64,000 nucleotides of DNA from Sphingomonas zeae (GTDB lineage Bacteria > Pseudomonadota > Alphaproteobacteria > Sphingomonadales > Sphingomonadaceae): the NCBI RefSeq assembly GCF_014197135.1, contig NZ_JACIFA010000003.1, forward strand, positions 186,001 through 250,000, given 5' to 3'. The notes under the pieces are model-generated. The model was not told the origin of the DNA. It was given only the letters and a program-made list of their open reading frames with translations, and ran no database searches. The translations under genes and the position numbers were made by a program. Positions 17,381-26,448 of this stretch are shown here, piece by piece. Positions within the stretch are counted from its first letter, which is position 1. The number at the start of each line of letters is the position of its first letter.

Positions 17381-18754
17381 ATGGCCAAGATCCAGAAGCG
17401 TTATGTCTGCCAATCCTGCGGTTCGGTGTCGTCACGCTGGCAGGGGCAATGCCCCGATTGTTCCGAATGGAACACGATGCTCGAAGAAGCGCCGGTGCAA
17501 CTGACGCCGTTTGCCGCCAAGCATAATCTGCAAGGGGGCGGCCGGGCGATCCAACTGGTCGGCCTGGACGCCGATATTCCGCTGCCCGACCGGATGGCGA
17601 CCGGCATCGCCGAACTGGACCGCGCGCTGGGCGGTGGTTTCGTGGAGGGTTCGGCGACGCTGATCGGTGGCGATCCGGGGATCGGCAAGTCGACGCTGCT
17701 GCTTCAGGCGGCAGCCAAGCTGGCACTGGCGGGCAAGCCGGTGGCCTATGTCTCCGGCGAAGAAGCGGCCGATCAGGTGCGACTTCGCGCGCGCCGGCTG
17801 GGTCTTGGCCAGGCACCCGTGAGGCTGGCGGCGGCAACCTCGGTTCGCGACATCCTGACCACCTTGTCGATCGGAACGCCGCCCGCGCTTCTCATCATCG
17901 ACTCGATCCAGACGATGCATTCCGACTTGATCGAGGGCGCCCCCGGCACGGTCAGCCAGGTCCGCGCCTCGGGTCAGGAACTGATCCGTTTCGCCAAGGA
18001 ACGTGGCACCGCCGTCGTGCTGGTCGGCCATGTCACCAAGGACGGTTCGATCGCGGGTCCGCGCGTGTTGGAACATATGGTGGACACGGTCCTCGCCTTC
18101 GAAGGCGAACGAAGCCATCAGTATCGCATCCTGCGTGCGATCAAGAACCGTTTCGGCGGCACCGACGAGATCGGCGTCTTCGCGATGCAGACCGAGGGGC
18201 TGACCGAGGTCGGCAATCCATCGTCGCTATTCCTCACGAGCCGCGAGGAGGGGGTGACCGGCGCGACCGTATTTCCCGCGCTGGAGGGCACGCGGCCGGT
18301 GCTGGTCGAAATCCAGGCGCTGACCGTCCGGCTGGCATCGGGCGCGACGCCCCGGCGCGCGGTCGTCGGATGGGATACCGGTCGACTGGCGATGATCCTG
18401 GCCGTGCTGGAGGCGCGGTGCGGACTGAGCTTTTCGTCGGCGGAAGTCTATCTAAACATCGCGGGCGGATACCGGGTGCAGGACCCCGCCGCCGACCTGG
18501 CGGTGGCAGCCGCGCTGATCTCGGCTTTGTCCGAGCGGCCGGTGCCTGCCGATGCGATCGTCTTTGGCGAAATCGCACTGTCGGGTGAGATCCGTTCGGT
18601 CGCACACGGCGCGCTCCGATTGAAGGAGGCAGGTAAACTGGGCTTCGAAAAGGCGATGTTGCCGCGGGCTATGGCGGGCGACGAAGGAGGCTTGCGCATG
18701 ACGGGCTTTCGCACCCTGGCGGAGTTCGTTGACCATATGCTGGGTCGCGGTTAG
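17381..18754 (+). CDS. radA: DNA repair protein RadA (Sms)
   Basis: Hexameric RecA-like motor that processes recombination intermediates. 457 residues, standard length. N-terminal zinc finger with Cys10, 13, 24 and 27; Walker A GDPGIGKST at 97-105; the RadA-specific KNRFGGTDEIGVF; and a C-terminal Lon-protease-like domain with GGYRVQDPAADLAVAAAL and GEIALSGEIR. All key residues are present. It is followed by about 100 bases and then cvpA. Confidence 0.97.
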   Translation: MAKIQKRYVCQSCGSVSSRWQGQCPDCSEWNTMLEEAPVQLTPFAAKHNLQGGGRAIQLVGLDADIPLPDRMATGIAELDRALGGGFVEGSATLIGGDPGIGKSTLLLQAAAKLALAGKPVAYVSGEEAADQVRLRARRLGLGQAPVRLAAATSVRDILTTLSIGTPPALLIIDSIQTMHSDLIEGAPGTVSQVRASGQELIRFAKERGTAVVLVGHVTKDGSIAGPRVLEHMVDTVLAFEGERSHQYRILRAIKNRFGGTDEIGVFAMQTEGLTEVGNPSSLFLTSREEGVTGATVFPALEGTRPVLVEIQALTVRLASGATPRRAVVGWDTGRLAMILAVLEARCGLSFSSAEVYLNIAGGYRVQDPAADLAVAAALISALSERPVPADAIVFGEIALSGEIRSVAHGALRLKEAGKLGFEKAMLPRAMAGDEGGLRMTGFRTLAEFVDHMLGRG

Positions 18755-18857
18755 CGAAGGGCCAGGCGACGCCATGCCCGTTCCTTGCCCCATGGCGGAC
18801 TTGGCGATCCGTAACGGGCGTGGTTCATGGGCGAACCGAGATATGGGATAGCAGGCG

Positions 18858-19424
18858 TTGACGGCCCTAGATATTCTTGTCCTGATCGCGGTGTTCGGCG
18901 CGGCGATACAGGGTTTCATGCGGGGCTTCGTCACCGAAGTGCTCGCCCTGTTCGCCTGGGTCGCGATCGTCGCGGCGCTGAAGATGTTCCACATCGCTTT
19001 GGCGCAGACGCTGACCGGGGTGGTGGGTACCGTGTCGGGCGCGGCGGTTCTGGCATTTGCGCTGATCGTCGGCGTCACCTATCTGGGCGGACGAATGATC
19101 GCACGGGCCATCGGACAGCGGACGCGCACCTCCGTGTTAGGCCCGGTCGACCGCGCGCTGGGCTTCGGCTTCGGCGCTTTGAAGGGACTGATCCTTGCCA
19201 GCCTGGTCTTCCTCGTCGTCGCCCTTCTGATCGACACGGTCAGCGGCGGCCCCGCGCGCAGGCCCGAGTGGATGGTCAAGAGCCGTACCTACAAGCTCTT
19301 GAACGCAACCAGCGCCGGGATCGCCGATTTCGTCGATCGTCGCCGTCGCGGCTTGCCCGTTTTCGGCGCGCCCACCCCCGGCGCCGGTTCGGGCATGACC
19401 AACAGCAGCGAGACCTCGTCATGA
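18858..19424 (+). CDS. CvpA family membrane protein
   Basis: 188 residues with about four transmembrane helices (roughly 4-22, 30-50, 62-82 and 104-126) and a Ser/Gly/Pro-rich cytoplasmic tail. The N-terminal LDILVLIAVFGAAIQGFMRGF and LGPVDRALGFGFGALKG match the CvpA family, linked to colicin V production and to bile and membrane-stress tolerance in enterics. The TTG start at 18858 fits the family N-terminus. It overlaps the IscU-like scaffold gene by 4 bases (ATGA), placing it first in a cvpA-scaffold-antiporter-DUF423 cluster. Confidence 0.85.
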   Translation: MTALDILVLIAVFGAAIQGFMRGFVTEVLALFAWVAIVAALKMFHIALAQTLTGVVGTVSGAAVLAFALIVGVTYLGGRMIARAIGQRTRTSVLGPVDRALGFGFGALKGLILASLVFLVVALLIDTVSGGPARRPEWMVKSRTYKLLNATSAGIADFVDRRRRGLPVFGAPTPGAGSGMTNSSETSS

Positions 19425-19858
19425 ACGCGCCCCTCTACAATGCGGAAATCCTGCGGCTGACCACGGCGATTCCGCACGACCAGCGCCTGCGCGATCCTAT
19501 GGCCAGCGCCGAGCGCCGGTCCCCCATTTGCGGCAGCCGGGTGACGGTCGACGTCAACCTCGACGAAGCGGGCCGCGTGGCGGAGGTGGGGATGCTGGTC
19601 CGCGCTTGCGCGCTGGGGCAGGCATCCGCGGCGCTGCTGTCCGCCCATGTCATCGGGCGCAGCGTCACCGAACTGGCCGCCGCACGGGACGAACTCGCCG
19701 CGTGGCTCGAGGCAGGGCAGGGCGATGCACCTGCCTGGCCCGGCCTGGATATCTTCGCCCCGGCGCTGACCTATACCGCGCGGCACCCCTCGATCCGTCT
19801 GGCGTTCGAAGCGGCCGCGCAGGCGGCGGAGGCCGCCGCCGCGGGATCGCACCGCTGA
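19421..19858 (+). CDS. iron-sulfur cluster assembly scaffold-like protein (IscU/NifU N-terminal fold)
   Basis: 145 residues. The NifU-N fold is seen around Cys37 (SPICGSR) and Cys63 (VRACALGQASAALL), with an acidic/Asp residue (D44) after the first. The third ligand cysteine expected near residue 123 is replaced by RHPSIRLAFEA, so only two of the three canonical IscU/SufU cysteines remain. It could act as a carrier or a modified scaffold. Overlaps cvpA by 4 bases and shares its final A with the antiporter start (TGATG), so the three are translated together. Confidence 0.75.
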   Translation: MNAPLYNAEILRLTTAIPHDQRLRDPMASAERRSPICGSRVTVDVNLDEAGRVAEVGMLVRACALGQASAALLSAHVIGRSVTELAAARDELAAWLEAGQGDAPAWPGLDIFAPALTYTARHPSIRLAFEAAAQAAEAAAAGSHR

Positions 19859-21606
19859 TGCACGCCGAGGTATCGCTGCTTCGCGACGGTGCGATCCTGT
19901 TCGGGTTCGGACTGATCTTCGTTCTGATCTTTCGCCGGTTGGGGCTGGGCGCCACGCTGGGATATCTCATTGCCGGCGCGGTCGTTGGTCCTCATGTTCT
20001 GGGGTTGGTCGGCGATGCCGAGTCTAAGCTGGGCATCGCTGAGATCGGCATCACGCTCCTCTTGTTCATCGTCGGGCTGGAACTGAATCCCGCCCGGCTT
20101 TGGCGGATGAAGCACGAGATTTTCGGGCTGGGTTTGCTTCAGGTCGTGGCCTGCGGGCTGGCGATCACGGGCATCGTGATGCTGGCGCACTTCTCGCTTG
20201 AGGCCGCCTTTGCACTCGGCCTGCCGCTCGCTTTGTCTTCGACGGCGCAGGTGCTGCCGATGCTGCAATCGTCCGGGCGGATGCGAACGCCCTTTGGAGA
20301 ACGGGCCTTTTCGATCCTCCTGTTTCAGGATCTGTCGATCGTCCCGCTCATTACGATCGTCGCGGCGATGTCGCGCAATCCTGCCGATCATGCCGGACCA
20401 CCGGGCTGGATATTGGCGTTGGAGACGGTGGGAGCGATCATCGGTCTGATCCTGGCCGGACGTTTCCTGTTGCGGCCCCTGTTCCGCCTGATCGGCAATA
20501 TGGGCGAGCGTGAGATGTTCGTCTTTGCGGGGCTGTTCACGGTCGTCGCCAGCGCGGCGGTCATGGAGTTGCTTGGCTTGTCGACCGCACTGGGGGCGTT
20601 CATCGCGGGCGTGATGCTCGCCGACAGCCCCTACCGGCACGAGCTGGAAGCGGATGTCGAGCCGTTCCGTTCGATCCTGCTCGGCCTGTTCTTTCTGGCG
20701 GTCGGCATGATGCTCGATCTGCCAGCCATCGCACATCGGCCGGTCTTCGTTGCGGTCATGGCGCTCGCGCTGATCGCGACCAAGGCGCTGGTGATTTCAT
20801 TGATCGGGCTGGCGTTCAAGATGAACTGGCGCTCCGCCCTCGCGCTGGGTCTGCTCATGAGCCAGGGCGGTGAGTTCGGCTTCGTTCTCTTTGCTCAGGC
20901 GCAGCAAGGCTATCTGATCGCACCGGAAGCAGCGAGCCTTTTTGGCGCGATCATCACCTTGTCGATGGCGACGACACCGTTCCTGATGGGAGCCACGCGC
21001 CGCATCCGCGAAGAACCGGTCATCACCCGCGGCGGCCAGCGCGACGGGCCGGTAACCGATGGCGCCAATGCCCTGATCGTTGGCTATGGCCGGTTCGGCC
21101 AGACGGTCGCGCAAATGCTGATCGCCAGCGACATTCCGGTGACGTTGATCGACCGCGACATCGAGATGATCGACATCGCGGCTTCCTTCGGCGCCAAGGT
21201 CTATTATGGCGACGGCACCCGGCTCGACCTGCTCCGCCAGGCGGGTGCGGCGGAAGCGGAATTGATCCTATTTTGTCTGGACGATGACCAGATCACGCTG
21301 GAATTGCTGGAAAGCGTCCATGCGGCTTTCCCCGATGCGTCGATCTTCGTCCGCGCCTATGACCGGCGCGCCGTGCTTCGTCTGAAAGGGGGTCCCGCCT
21401 CCTATGTCGTGCGTGAGGTGCTGGAGTCGGCGGTGAAGATGGCCCGGCTCGCGCTGGGGAGCCTGAAAATCGATCATGCGGAGATCGACCGAGTGGAAAC
21501 CATGTATCGCGCCCGCGACAAGGAAAGGCTCGCTGCCCAGGCCGCAGCGGGCGACCTGCGGGCCGCCAGCGATCGGATCATCACGCAGGACGAACGGAAA
21601 GGCTGA
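19858..21606 (+). CDS. monovalent cation:proton antiporter-2 (KefB/C type)
   Basis: 582 residues. About 12 membrane helices form the Na+/H+ exchanger domain, with GYLIAGAVVGPHVLGLV, LFIVGLELNPARLW and GLSTALGAFIAGVMLADSPY typical of Kef systems. A cytoplasmic RCK/TrkA-N domain follows, with GYGRFGQTVA near residue 408 and DRD in the NAD-binding loop. Probably exports K+ in exchange for H+ under electrophile or redox stress. ATG 19858 chosen; the frame is open upstream but that region is the scaffold gene. Overlap suggests the scaffold and antiporter are co-expressed. Confidence 0.9.
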   Translation: MHAEVSLLRDGAILFGFGLIFVLIFRRLGLGATLGYLIAGAVVGPHVLGLVGDAESKLGIAEIGITLLLFIVGLELNPARLWRMKHEIFGLGLLQVVACGLAITGIVMLAHFSLEAAFALGLPLALSSTAQVLPMLQSSGRMRTPFGERAFSILLFQDLSIVPLITIVAAMSRNPADHAGPPGWILALETVGAIIGLILAGRFLLRPLFRLIGNMGEREMFVFAGLFTVVASAAVMELLGLSTALGAFIAGVMLADSPYRHELEADVEPFRSILLGLFFLAVGMMLDLPAIAHRPVFVAVMALALIATKALVISLIGLAFKMNWRSALALGLLMSQGGEFGFVLFAQAQQGYLIAPEAASLFGAIITLSMATTPFLMGATRRIREEPVITRGGQRDGPVTDGANALIVGYGRFGQTVAQMLIASDIPVTLIDRDIEMIDIAASFGAKVYYGDGTRLDLLRQAGAAEAELILFCLDDDQITLELLESVHAAFPDASIFVRAYDRRAVLRLKGGPASYVVREVLESAVKMARLALGSLKIDHAEIDRVETMYRARDKERLAAQAAAGDLRAASDRIITQDERKG

Positions 21607-21609
21607 ATC

Positions 21610-21939
21610 ATGGGGCTGGTGGCGATTCTGGCAGCATTGTCCGGGGCGATCGCAATCGCGGCCGGCGCCTTTGGCGCGCACCGAGCGGAAGGTGCCGCCG
21701 TCGAATGGCTGCGAACCGGCGGCCAGTATCAGCTCATTCACGCCGTCGCTGCGCTTGTCGCCGTGCGGATGGAAGCAAGGGGCGTCGCCTGGACGTTCGT
21801 CATCGGGGCCGCGATCTTTGCGGGCACGCTCTATGCCATGGCCGTTGGCGCACCGCGCTGGTTGGGGGCCGTCACGCCGGTCGGGGGCACGCTTTTGATC
21901 CTGGGCTGGCTTTGGCTGGCATGGTCGCTTCGCGGCTGA
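21610..21939 (+). CDS. DUF423 membrane protein
   Basis: 109 residues with four predicted helices and the family signature AGAFGAHRAEG at about 18-28, followed by WLRTGGQYQLIHAVA and, near the end, TPVGGTLLILGWL. DUF423 proteins (E. coli YgdD type) are small inner-membrane proteins of unknown function. Starts 4 bases after the antiporter stop, so it is probably the last gene of that cluster. Confidence 0.88.
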   Translation: MGLVAILAALSGAIAIAAGAFGAHRAEGAAVEWLRTGGQYQLIHAVAALVAVRMEARGVAWTFVIGAAIFAGTLYAMAVGAPRWLGAVTPVGGTLLILGWLWLAWSLRG

Positions 21940-22000
21940 GCATTTTCGCGCCTGGCGGGACGGGCTTCACCTGTGCGAGGGGATGTTCTAGGGACCGGCC

Positions 22001-23557
22001 ATGGCCGACCCATTCTATATCACCACCGCCATCCACTATCCCAATGGCCGCCCGCATATCGGCCATGCCTATGAGATGGTGGCGGCAGACGTCATCGCCC
22101 GGTTCCAGCGTCAGGCAGGCCGCGATGTCCTGTTTCAGACCGGCACCGACGAACATGGTCTGAAAATGGCGCAAGCAGCGCGCGCGCGCGGCATTTCGAC
22201 GCGTGAGTTCGCCAACGAAATGTCCAGCCATTTCCATGTGATGGCTGATCGCCTTGATATCTCCTATGATCGATTCCTCCGTACGGTCGACGCCGATCAC
22301 TATGCCGCCAGTCAAGCCATCTGGCAGGCGATGCAGGCCAAGGGTGATCTGTATCTCGACCGTTATGAAGGCTGGTATTCGGTCCGCGACGAGGCCTTTT
22401 ACGACGAGGGCGAACTGACGGTTGGCGAGGATGGCACCAAGCTGTCGCCGCAGGGAACGCCGGTGGAGTGGACGGCGGAGGAAACCTGGTTTTTCCGCCT
22501 GTCCAAATATCAGCAGCCGCTGCTCGACTTATACCGCGACAATCCTGATTTCATCCGCCCCGAAAGCCGCCGCAACGAAGTGATGCGCTTTGTCGAGGGT
22601 GGCCTGTCCGATCTATCGGTGTCGCGCACCAGCTTCGACTGGGGCGTGCCCGTGCCCGACAGTCCGGGCCACGTCATGTATGTCTGGGTCGATGCGCTGA
22701 CCAATTATCTGACCGGCACCGGCTATCCGAACCGGGATGGCGATTTGGCGCGTTTCTGGCCTGCCAATCTGCACCTGATCGGCAAGGACATCGTTCGGTT
22801 CCACACGGTCTATTGGCCCGCCTTTCTGATGTCGGCCGACCTGCCGCTGCCGCAGTCGGTATTCGGCCATGGCTTTCTGCTCCACCGGGGCGAGAAGATG
22901 TCCAAGTCGGTCGGCAACGTCGTCGACCCGATGGGGCTGGCCGATGCATTCGGTGTCGATGCTCTCCGCTATTTTTTTCTGCGTGAAGTCAGTTTCGGAC
23001 AGGACGGGTCCTATTCGGCGGAAGCCATCGTAACCCGCGTCAATGCCGAACTCGCCAACAGCTTCGGCAATCTGGCACAGCGCACCCTGTCGTTCATTGC
23101 CAAGAATCTGGAAGGCGCCTTGCCTGAAGCCGGGCGCAGCGATCCTGCCGACGCCATGCTGCTGGAGGAGGTGGTCGTCGCCTGTGCCGGACTGAAGACC
23201 GCGTTCGAGGATCTGATGCTCAGCCAGGGGATCGAGACCTGGATGCGCGGCGTCTATGCCTGCAACCAGTATATCGACGTCCAGGCGCCCTGGTCGCTGC
23301 GCAAGACCGATCCCGACCGGATGCACGCGGTTCTCGGCACACTGGTCCGCGCGATCCGGATGCTTGCCATCGCGATCCTGCCGGTTACGCCGCGCGGGGC
23401 AGGGCTCATCCTCGACACCCTGGGCGCCGACGATCGTAATCATGCCGCGATCGACGATGATGGATGGTATGCCCGCCGCGCCGATAGCGGCGTACCGCTG
23501 GCCGCGCCGACCCCGGCCTTTCCTCGTCTGGAAATGCCAGCGGAGGCGGAAGGCTGA
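22001..23557 (+). CDS. metG: methionyl-tRNA synthetase
   Basis: 518 residues, the compact form lacking the C-terminal dimerisation domain. The HIGH motif is H19-I-G-H22 and KMSKS is at 299-303. The tip of the connective-peptide region has no cysteine pairs, so it is the zinc-less MetG2 type. The class I Rossmann core and anticodon-binding helices are complete. ATG at 22001; the stop shares one base with the tatD start, so a metG-tatD-MBL run is expected. Confidence 0.97.
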   Translation: MADPFYITTAIHYPNGRPHIGHAYEMVAADVIARFQRQAGRDVLFQTGTDEHGLKMAQAARARGISTREFANEMSSHFHVMADRLDISYDRFLRTVDADHYAASQAIWQAMQAKGDLYLDRYEGWYSVRDEAFYDEGELTVGEDGTKLSPQGTPVEWTAEETWFFRLSKYQQPLLDLYRDNPDFIRPESRRNEVMRFVEGGLSDLSVSRTSFDWGVPVPDSPGHVMYVWVDALTNYLTGTGYPNRDGDLARFWPANLHLIGKDIVRFHTVYWPAFLMSADLPLPQSVFGHGFLLHRGEKMSKSVGNVVDPMGLADAFGVDALRYFFLREVSFGQDGSYSAEAIVTRVNAELANSFGNLAQRTLSFIAKNLEGALPEAGRSDPADAMLLEEVVVACAGLKTAFEDLMLSQGIETWMRGVYACNQYIDVQAPWSLRKTDPDRMHAVLGTLVRAIRMLAIAILPVTPRGAGLILDTLGADDRNHAAIDDDGWYARRADSGVPLAAPTPAFPRLEMPAEAEG

Positions 23558-24333
23558 TGCTCGCCGACAGCCACTGCCACCTGAATTACAAGGGCTTGGC
23601 CGAGGATCAGGCGGGGCTCCTTGCCCGCGCTCGGGATCGCGGCGTCACGGCGATGCTCAACATCTCCACGCGAGAAAGCGAGTGGGATGCCGTTATCGCC
23701 ACCGCCGAGCGGGAGCCCGACGTCTGGGCAACGGTCGGCATTCATCCGAACGAGGCCGATGCGCACCCCAATGTCGATACCGCCAGGCTGATCGAGCGAG
23801 CCCAACACCCGCGCGTTGTCGGCATCGGGGAGAGCGGGCTCGATTACTATTACGAGCATAGCGACCGGGCACGTCAGCAGAACAGCTTCCGCGCGCATAT
23901 CGCCGCGTGCCGTGAAACAGGCCTGCCACTTGTCGTGCATACGCGCGATGCAGAGGAGGATACCGCCGCGATCCTGGCTGAGGAGATGGGGAAGGGGGCC
24001 TATCCCGGCGTCATCCACTGCTTCACGGCCAGCGGCGATTTTGCCGATAAGGCCTTGGCGTTAGGCTTTTATATATCTATTTCGGGTATCGTGACCTTCA
24101 AGAACGCGAAGGATTTGCAGGAAACCGCCGCGCGCCTCCCGCTTGATCGGTTGCTGGTCGAAACCGATGCACCGTTTCTGGCGCCCGTGCCGCATAGAGG
24201 CAAGGCCGGGGAACCTGCCTTCGTCGCCGACACCGCCAAATTCCTTGCCGAACTGCGTGGGGAAACGGTGGAACAACTGTCCCACGCGACAGCCGAGAAT
24301 TTCCACCGGCTCTTTGCAAAGACGCGCGCGTGA
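23557..24333 (+). CDS. TatD-family metal-dependent DNase/hydrolase
   Basis: 258 residues, metallo-hydrolase TIM barrel. N-terminal DSHCHL (H6, H8), GIGESGLDYYY with the conserved Glu, VVHTRDAEEDT with a His ligand, and late VETDAPFL with the active Asp. Resembles E. coli YcfH, a TatD paralogue typically beside metG or tmk; proofreading or 3'-5' nuclease activity is known in the family. TGATG overlap with metG. Confidence 0.93.
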   Translation: MLADSHCHLNYKGLAEDQAGLLARARDRGVTAMLNISTRESEWDAVIATAEREPDVWATVGIHPNEADAHPNVDTARLIERAQHPRVVGIGESGLDYYYEHSDRARQQNSFRAHIAACRETGLPLVVHTRDAEEDTAAILAEEMGKGAYPGVIHCFTASGDFADKALALGFYISISGIVTFKNAKDLQETAARLPLDRLLVETDAPFLAPVPHRGKAGEPAFVADTAKFLAELRGETVEQLSHATAENFHRLFAKTRA

Positions 24334-25094
24334 AAATCCGGATCCTCGGTTGTGGAACGTCCTCCGGCGTCCCCCGGATCGGCAATGACTGGGGTGCTTG
24401 CGATCCTGCCGAGCTGCGTAATCGACGGATGCGTTGTTCGGCTCTTATCGAGGATGAGGGCACCCGCATCCTGATCGATACCGGCCCCGACATGCGCGAG
24501 CAGTTGCTCGTCGCTGGGATAGGGACGGTCGACGCCGTGATCTGGACCCACGATCATGCCGATCACTGCCACGGCATCGACGACGTTCGTCAGATCTTCC
24601 ATGCCTTGGGCGAGCCCATATCGGGCTATGCCAGGCCGACCACTGCCGCGTCGCTCGAAAATCGTTTCGGCTATGTCTTTCGCGGCAAGACCGGATACCC
24701 ACCGACTGCGACGATGACGCTGATCGAGGATGAACTGACGATCGGCAGGATTCGGGTACGAACGGTAGATCAGCCGCATGGGCGTATCCTGTCCGCAGGT
24801 CTTCGCTTCGACTGCGATGGCAAGAGCATCGGCTATGCGACGGATTTTCACGAGCTCACGCCCGAAATGGCGGAACTGTATTCCGATCTCGACCTATGGG
24901 TCGTCGATGCGCTTCGCCGACGTCCACACCCCGCCCATGCCGATCTGCCCACCGTGCTCCACTGGATCGAAATGCTGAAGCCCCGCCACAGCGTTCTGAT
25001 CCATATGGATCAGTCGATGGATTATGCGACCCTGTGTCGCGAACTCCCAGCCCGTGTCGAACCTGCCTATGACGGCATGGAGCTCATTCCTTGA
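24330..25094 (+). CDS. MBL-fold metallohydrolase (PhnP-like)
   Basis: 254 residues. Metallo-beta-lactamase core with THDHADH (H74, H76, D78, H79), an N-terminal GCGTSSGVPRIG and DWGACDPAELRNRRMRCS reminiscent of the metal-binding insert of PhnP. Late ligands are D in GYATDFHEL and H in VLIHMDQS. PhnP hydrolyses cyclic nucleotide phosphodiesters in phosphonate use, but no phn genes are here, so the substrate is uncertain. GTG start overlaps the tatD stop by 4 bases. Confidence 0.85.
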   Translation: MKIRILGCGTSSGVPRIGNDWGACDPAELRNRRMRCSALIEDEGTRILIDTGPDMREQLLVAGIGTVDAVIWTHDHADHCHGIDDVRQIFHALGEPISGYARPTTAASLENRFGYVFRGKTGYPPTATMTLIEDELTIGRIRVRTVDQPHGRILSAGLRFDCDGKSIGYATDFHELTPEMAELYSDLDLWVVDALRRRPHPAHADLPTVLHWIEMLKPRHSVLIHMDQSMDYATLCRELPARVEPAYDGMELIP

Positions 25095-25108
25095 GCACGG
25101 ACCGGGCC

Positions 25109-25666
25109 ATGGACATCGTCTATTATGGCCTGATCCTCTTGCTCCCGCTCAGCGCTCTGGCGGCGCGGCGCATTCCTATCGGCCAGACCTTACGGATGGT
25201 CCTGATCTGGATCGGCATTTTCAGCGCTGCCTTATTGGTCGTCGGTCAACGGGAGCGGTTGGCCGAGTTGTGGCCGGGTAGAGCATCGCCTGACGGCATC
25301 GTTCGCATTCCCATCGCGCAGGATGGGCACTTCTACGCCGATGTCCGTATCAATGGCGTAGAGCGCCGGATGTTGATCGACAGTGGGGCGACGACCACCG
25401 CCTTGTCCGAAGCGACCGCGCGGGCAGCAGGGCTCGATCTGAACGAAAGTCCGTTCGGCAGCTTGATCGAAACGGCGAACGGCCGGGTCACGGCATCGCA
25501 TACCACCATCGCCAGTCTGGCAATTGGCCCGATCCAGTTGAACGACGTCGGCGCGGACGTATCGCCGAGCTTCGGCAGGCAGGACATTATCGGAATGAAC
25601 GTCCTTCGTCGGTTACGATCGTGGCGCGTCGAGCGGGGGGTTTTGATCCTGAATGCGACCACCTAA
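25109..25666 (+). CDS. membrane-anchored retropepsin-like aspartic protease (TIGR02281-like)
   Basis: 185 residues. Two N-terminal transmembrane helices (about 3-18 and 28-46) are followed by a retropepsin fold whose active site LIDSGATTTALS holds the catalytic Asp91. Near the end, GMNVLRRLRSWRVERGVL is the second family motif. Bacterial homologues are clan AA proteases, possibly acting in the periplasm; the target is unknown. ATG 25109 chosen; a TTG at 25091, overlapping the MBL stop, would add six residues. Probably the last gene of the metG run. Confidence 0.8.
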   Translation: MDIVYYGLILLLPLSALAARRIPIGQTLRMVLIWIGIFSAALLVVGQRERLAELWPGRASPDGIVRIPIAQDGHFYADVRINGVERRMLIDSGATTTALSEATARAAGLDLNESPFGSLIETANGRVTASHTTIASLAIGPIQLNDVGADVSPSFGRQDIIGMNVLRRLRSWRVERGVLILNATT

Positions 25667-25675
25667 TTGTTTTAC

Positions 25676-25689
25676 ATAATATATATTAT
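25676..25689. promoter_or_regulatory. 14-bp perfect AT-only palindrome before mazG
   Basis: ATAATATATATTAT in a GC-rich genome, in the 44 bases between the protease stop and the mazG GTG start, followed by GAAGGAG. It can serve as a -10 region and/or an operator. Function is inferred from position. Confidence 0.4.
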
Positions 25690-25710
25690 CGACTTTGAAG
25701 GAGTGGCTTT

Positions 25711-26448
25711 GTGGATCGCCTGTTGACCATTATGAAGCGCCTACGCGACCCGCAGACGGGCTGCGAATGGGACGTCGCACAGAGCTTCGAGAGCGTCGCA
25801 CCCTATACCATCGAAGAAGCGTATGAGGTCGCCGACGCGATCGCGCGCAGCGATATGGCGGATCTCAAAGACGAGCTTGGCGATTTGCTGCTCCAGGTGG
25901 TCTTTCATGCGCAAATTGCCGAAGACCATGGCCTTTTCGACTTTTCCGATGTCGTTGCGGCGATCAGTGACAAGATGGAGCGGCGCCATCCGCATATCTT
26001 CGGTGCCGATGTCAGTGGTGGCCATCATCTGTGGGAACAGATCAAGGCCGAGGAACGCCAGGCCAAGGCAGCGAACGGTACGTTGGATGGCGTGGCACTC
26101 GGCCTGCCCGCCTTGATGCGGGCGGAAAAGCTTCAGAAGCGCGCGGCACGGGTCGGTTTCGACTGGCCGGATACAGAAGGATCGCGCGCAAAGGTCGACG
26201 AGGAAATTCAGGAAATCACCGAAGCCCCGCCCGAGACGCTGGCGGAGGAATTCGGTGATCTGCTGTTCTCGGTCGTCAACTGGGCACGCCATTGCGGCGT
26301 CGATGCAGAAGCGGCGCTGCGCTATGCGAATGGCAAGTTCGAGCGCCGCTTTCGTGCAATGGAAGCCCAAGCGGGCGAAGCCTTTCCTGCGCTCGATCTG
26401 CAAGCCAAGGAAGCGCTATGGCAATCCGTCAAGCATCGCGACGGGTGA
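25711..26448 (+). CDS. mazG: nucleoside triphosphate pyrophosphohydrolase
   Basis: Hydrolyses (d)NTPs to NMP and pyrophosphate, removing aberrant nucleotides. 245 residues with two MazG domains: the first has EEAYEVADAI and KDELGDLLLQVVFHAQ, the second AEEFGDLLFSVVNWARH. GTG at 25711 is supported by GAAGGAG 8 bases upstream. Convergent with hflX, overlapping it by 20 bases. Confidence 0.93.
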   Translation: MDRLLTIMKRLRDPQTGCEWDVAQSFESVAPYTIEEAYEVADAIARSDMADLKDELGDLLLQVVFHAQIAEDHGLFDFSDVVAAISDKMERRHPHIFGADVSGGHHLWEQIKAEERQAKAANGTLDGVALGLPALMRAEKLQKRAARVGFDWPDTEGSRAKVDEEIQEITEAPPETLAEEFGDLLFSVVNWARHCGVDAEAALRYANGKFERRFRAMEAQAGEAFPALDLQAKEALWQSVKHRDG

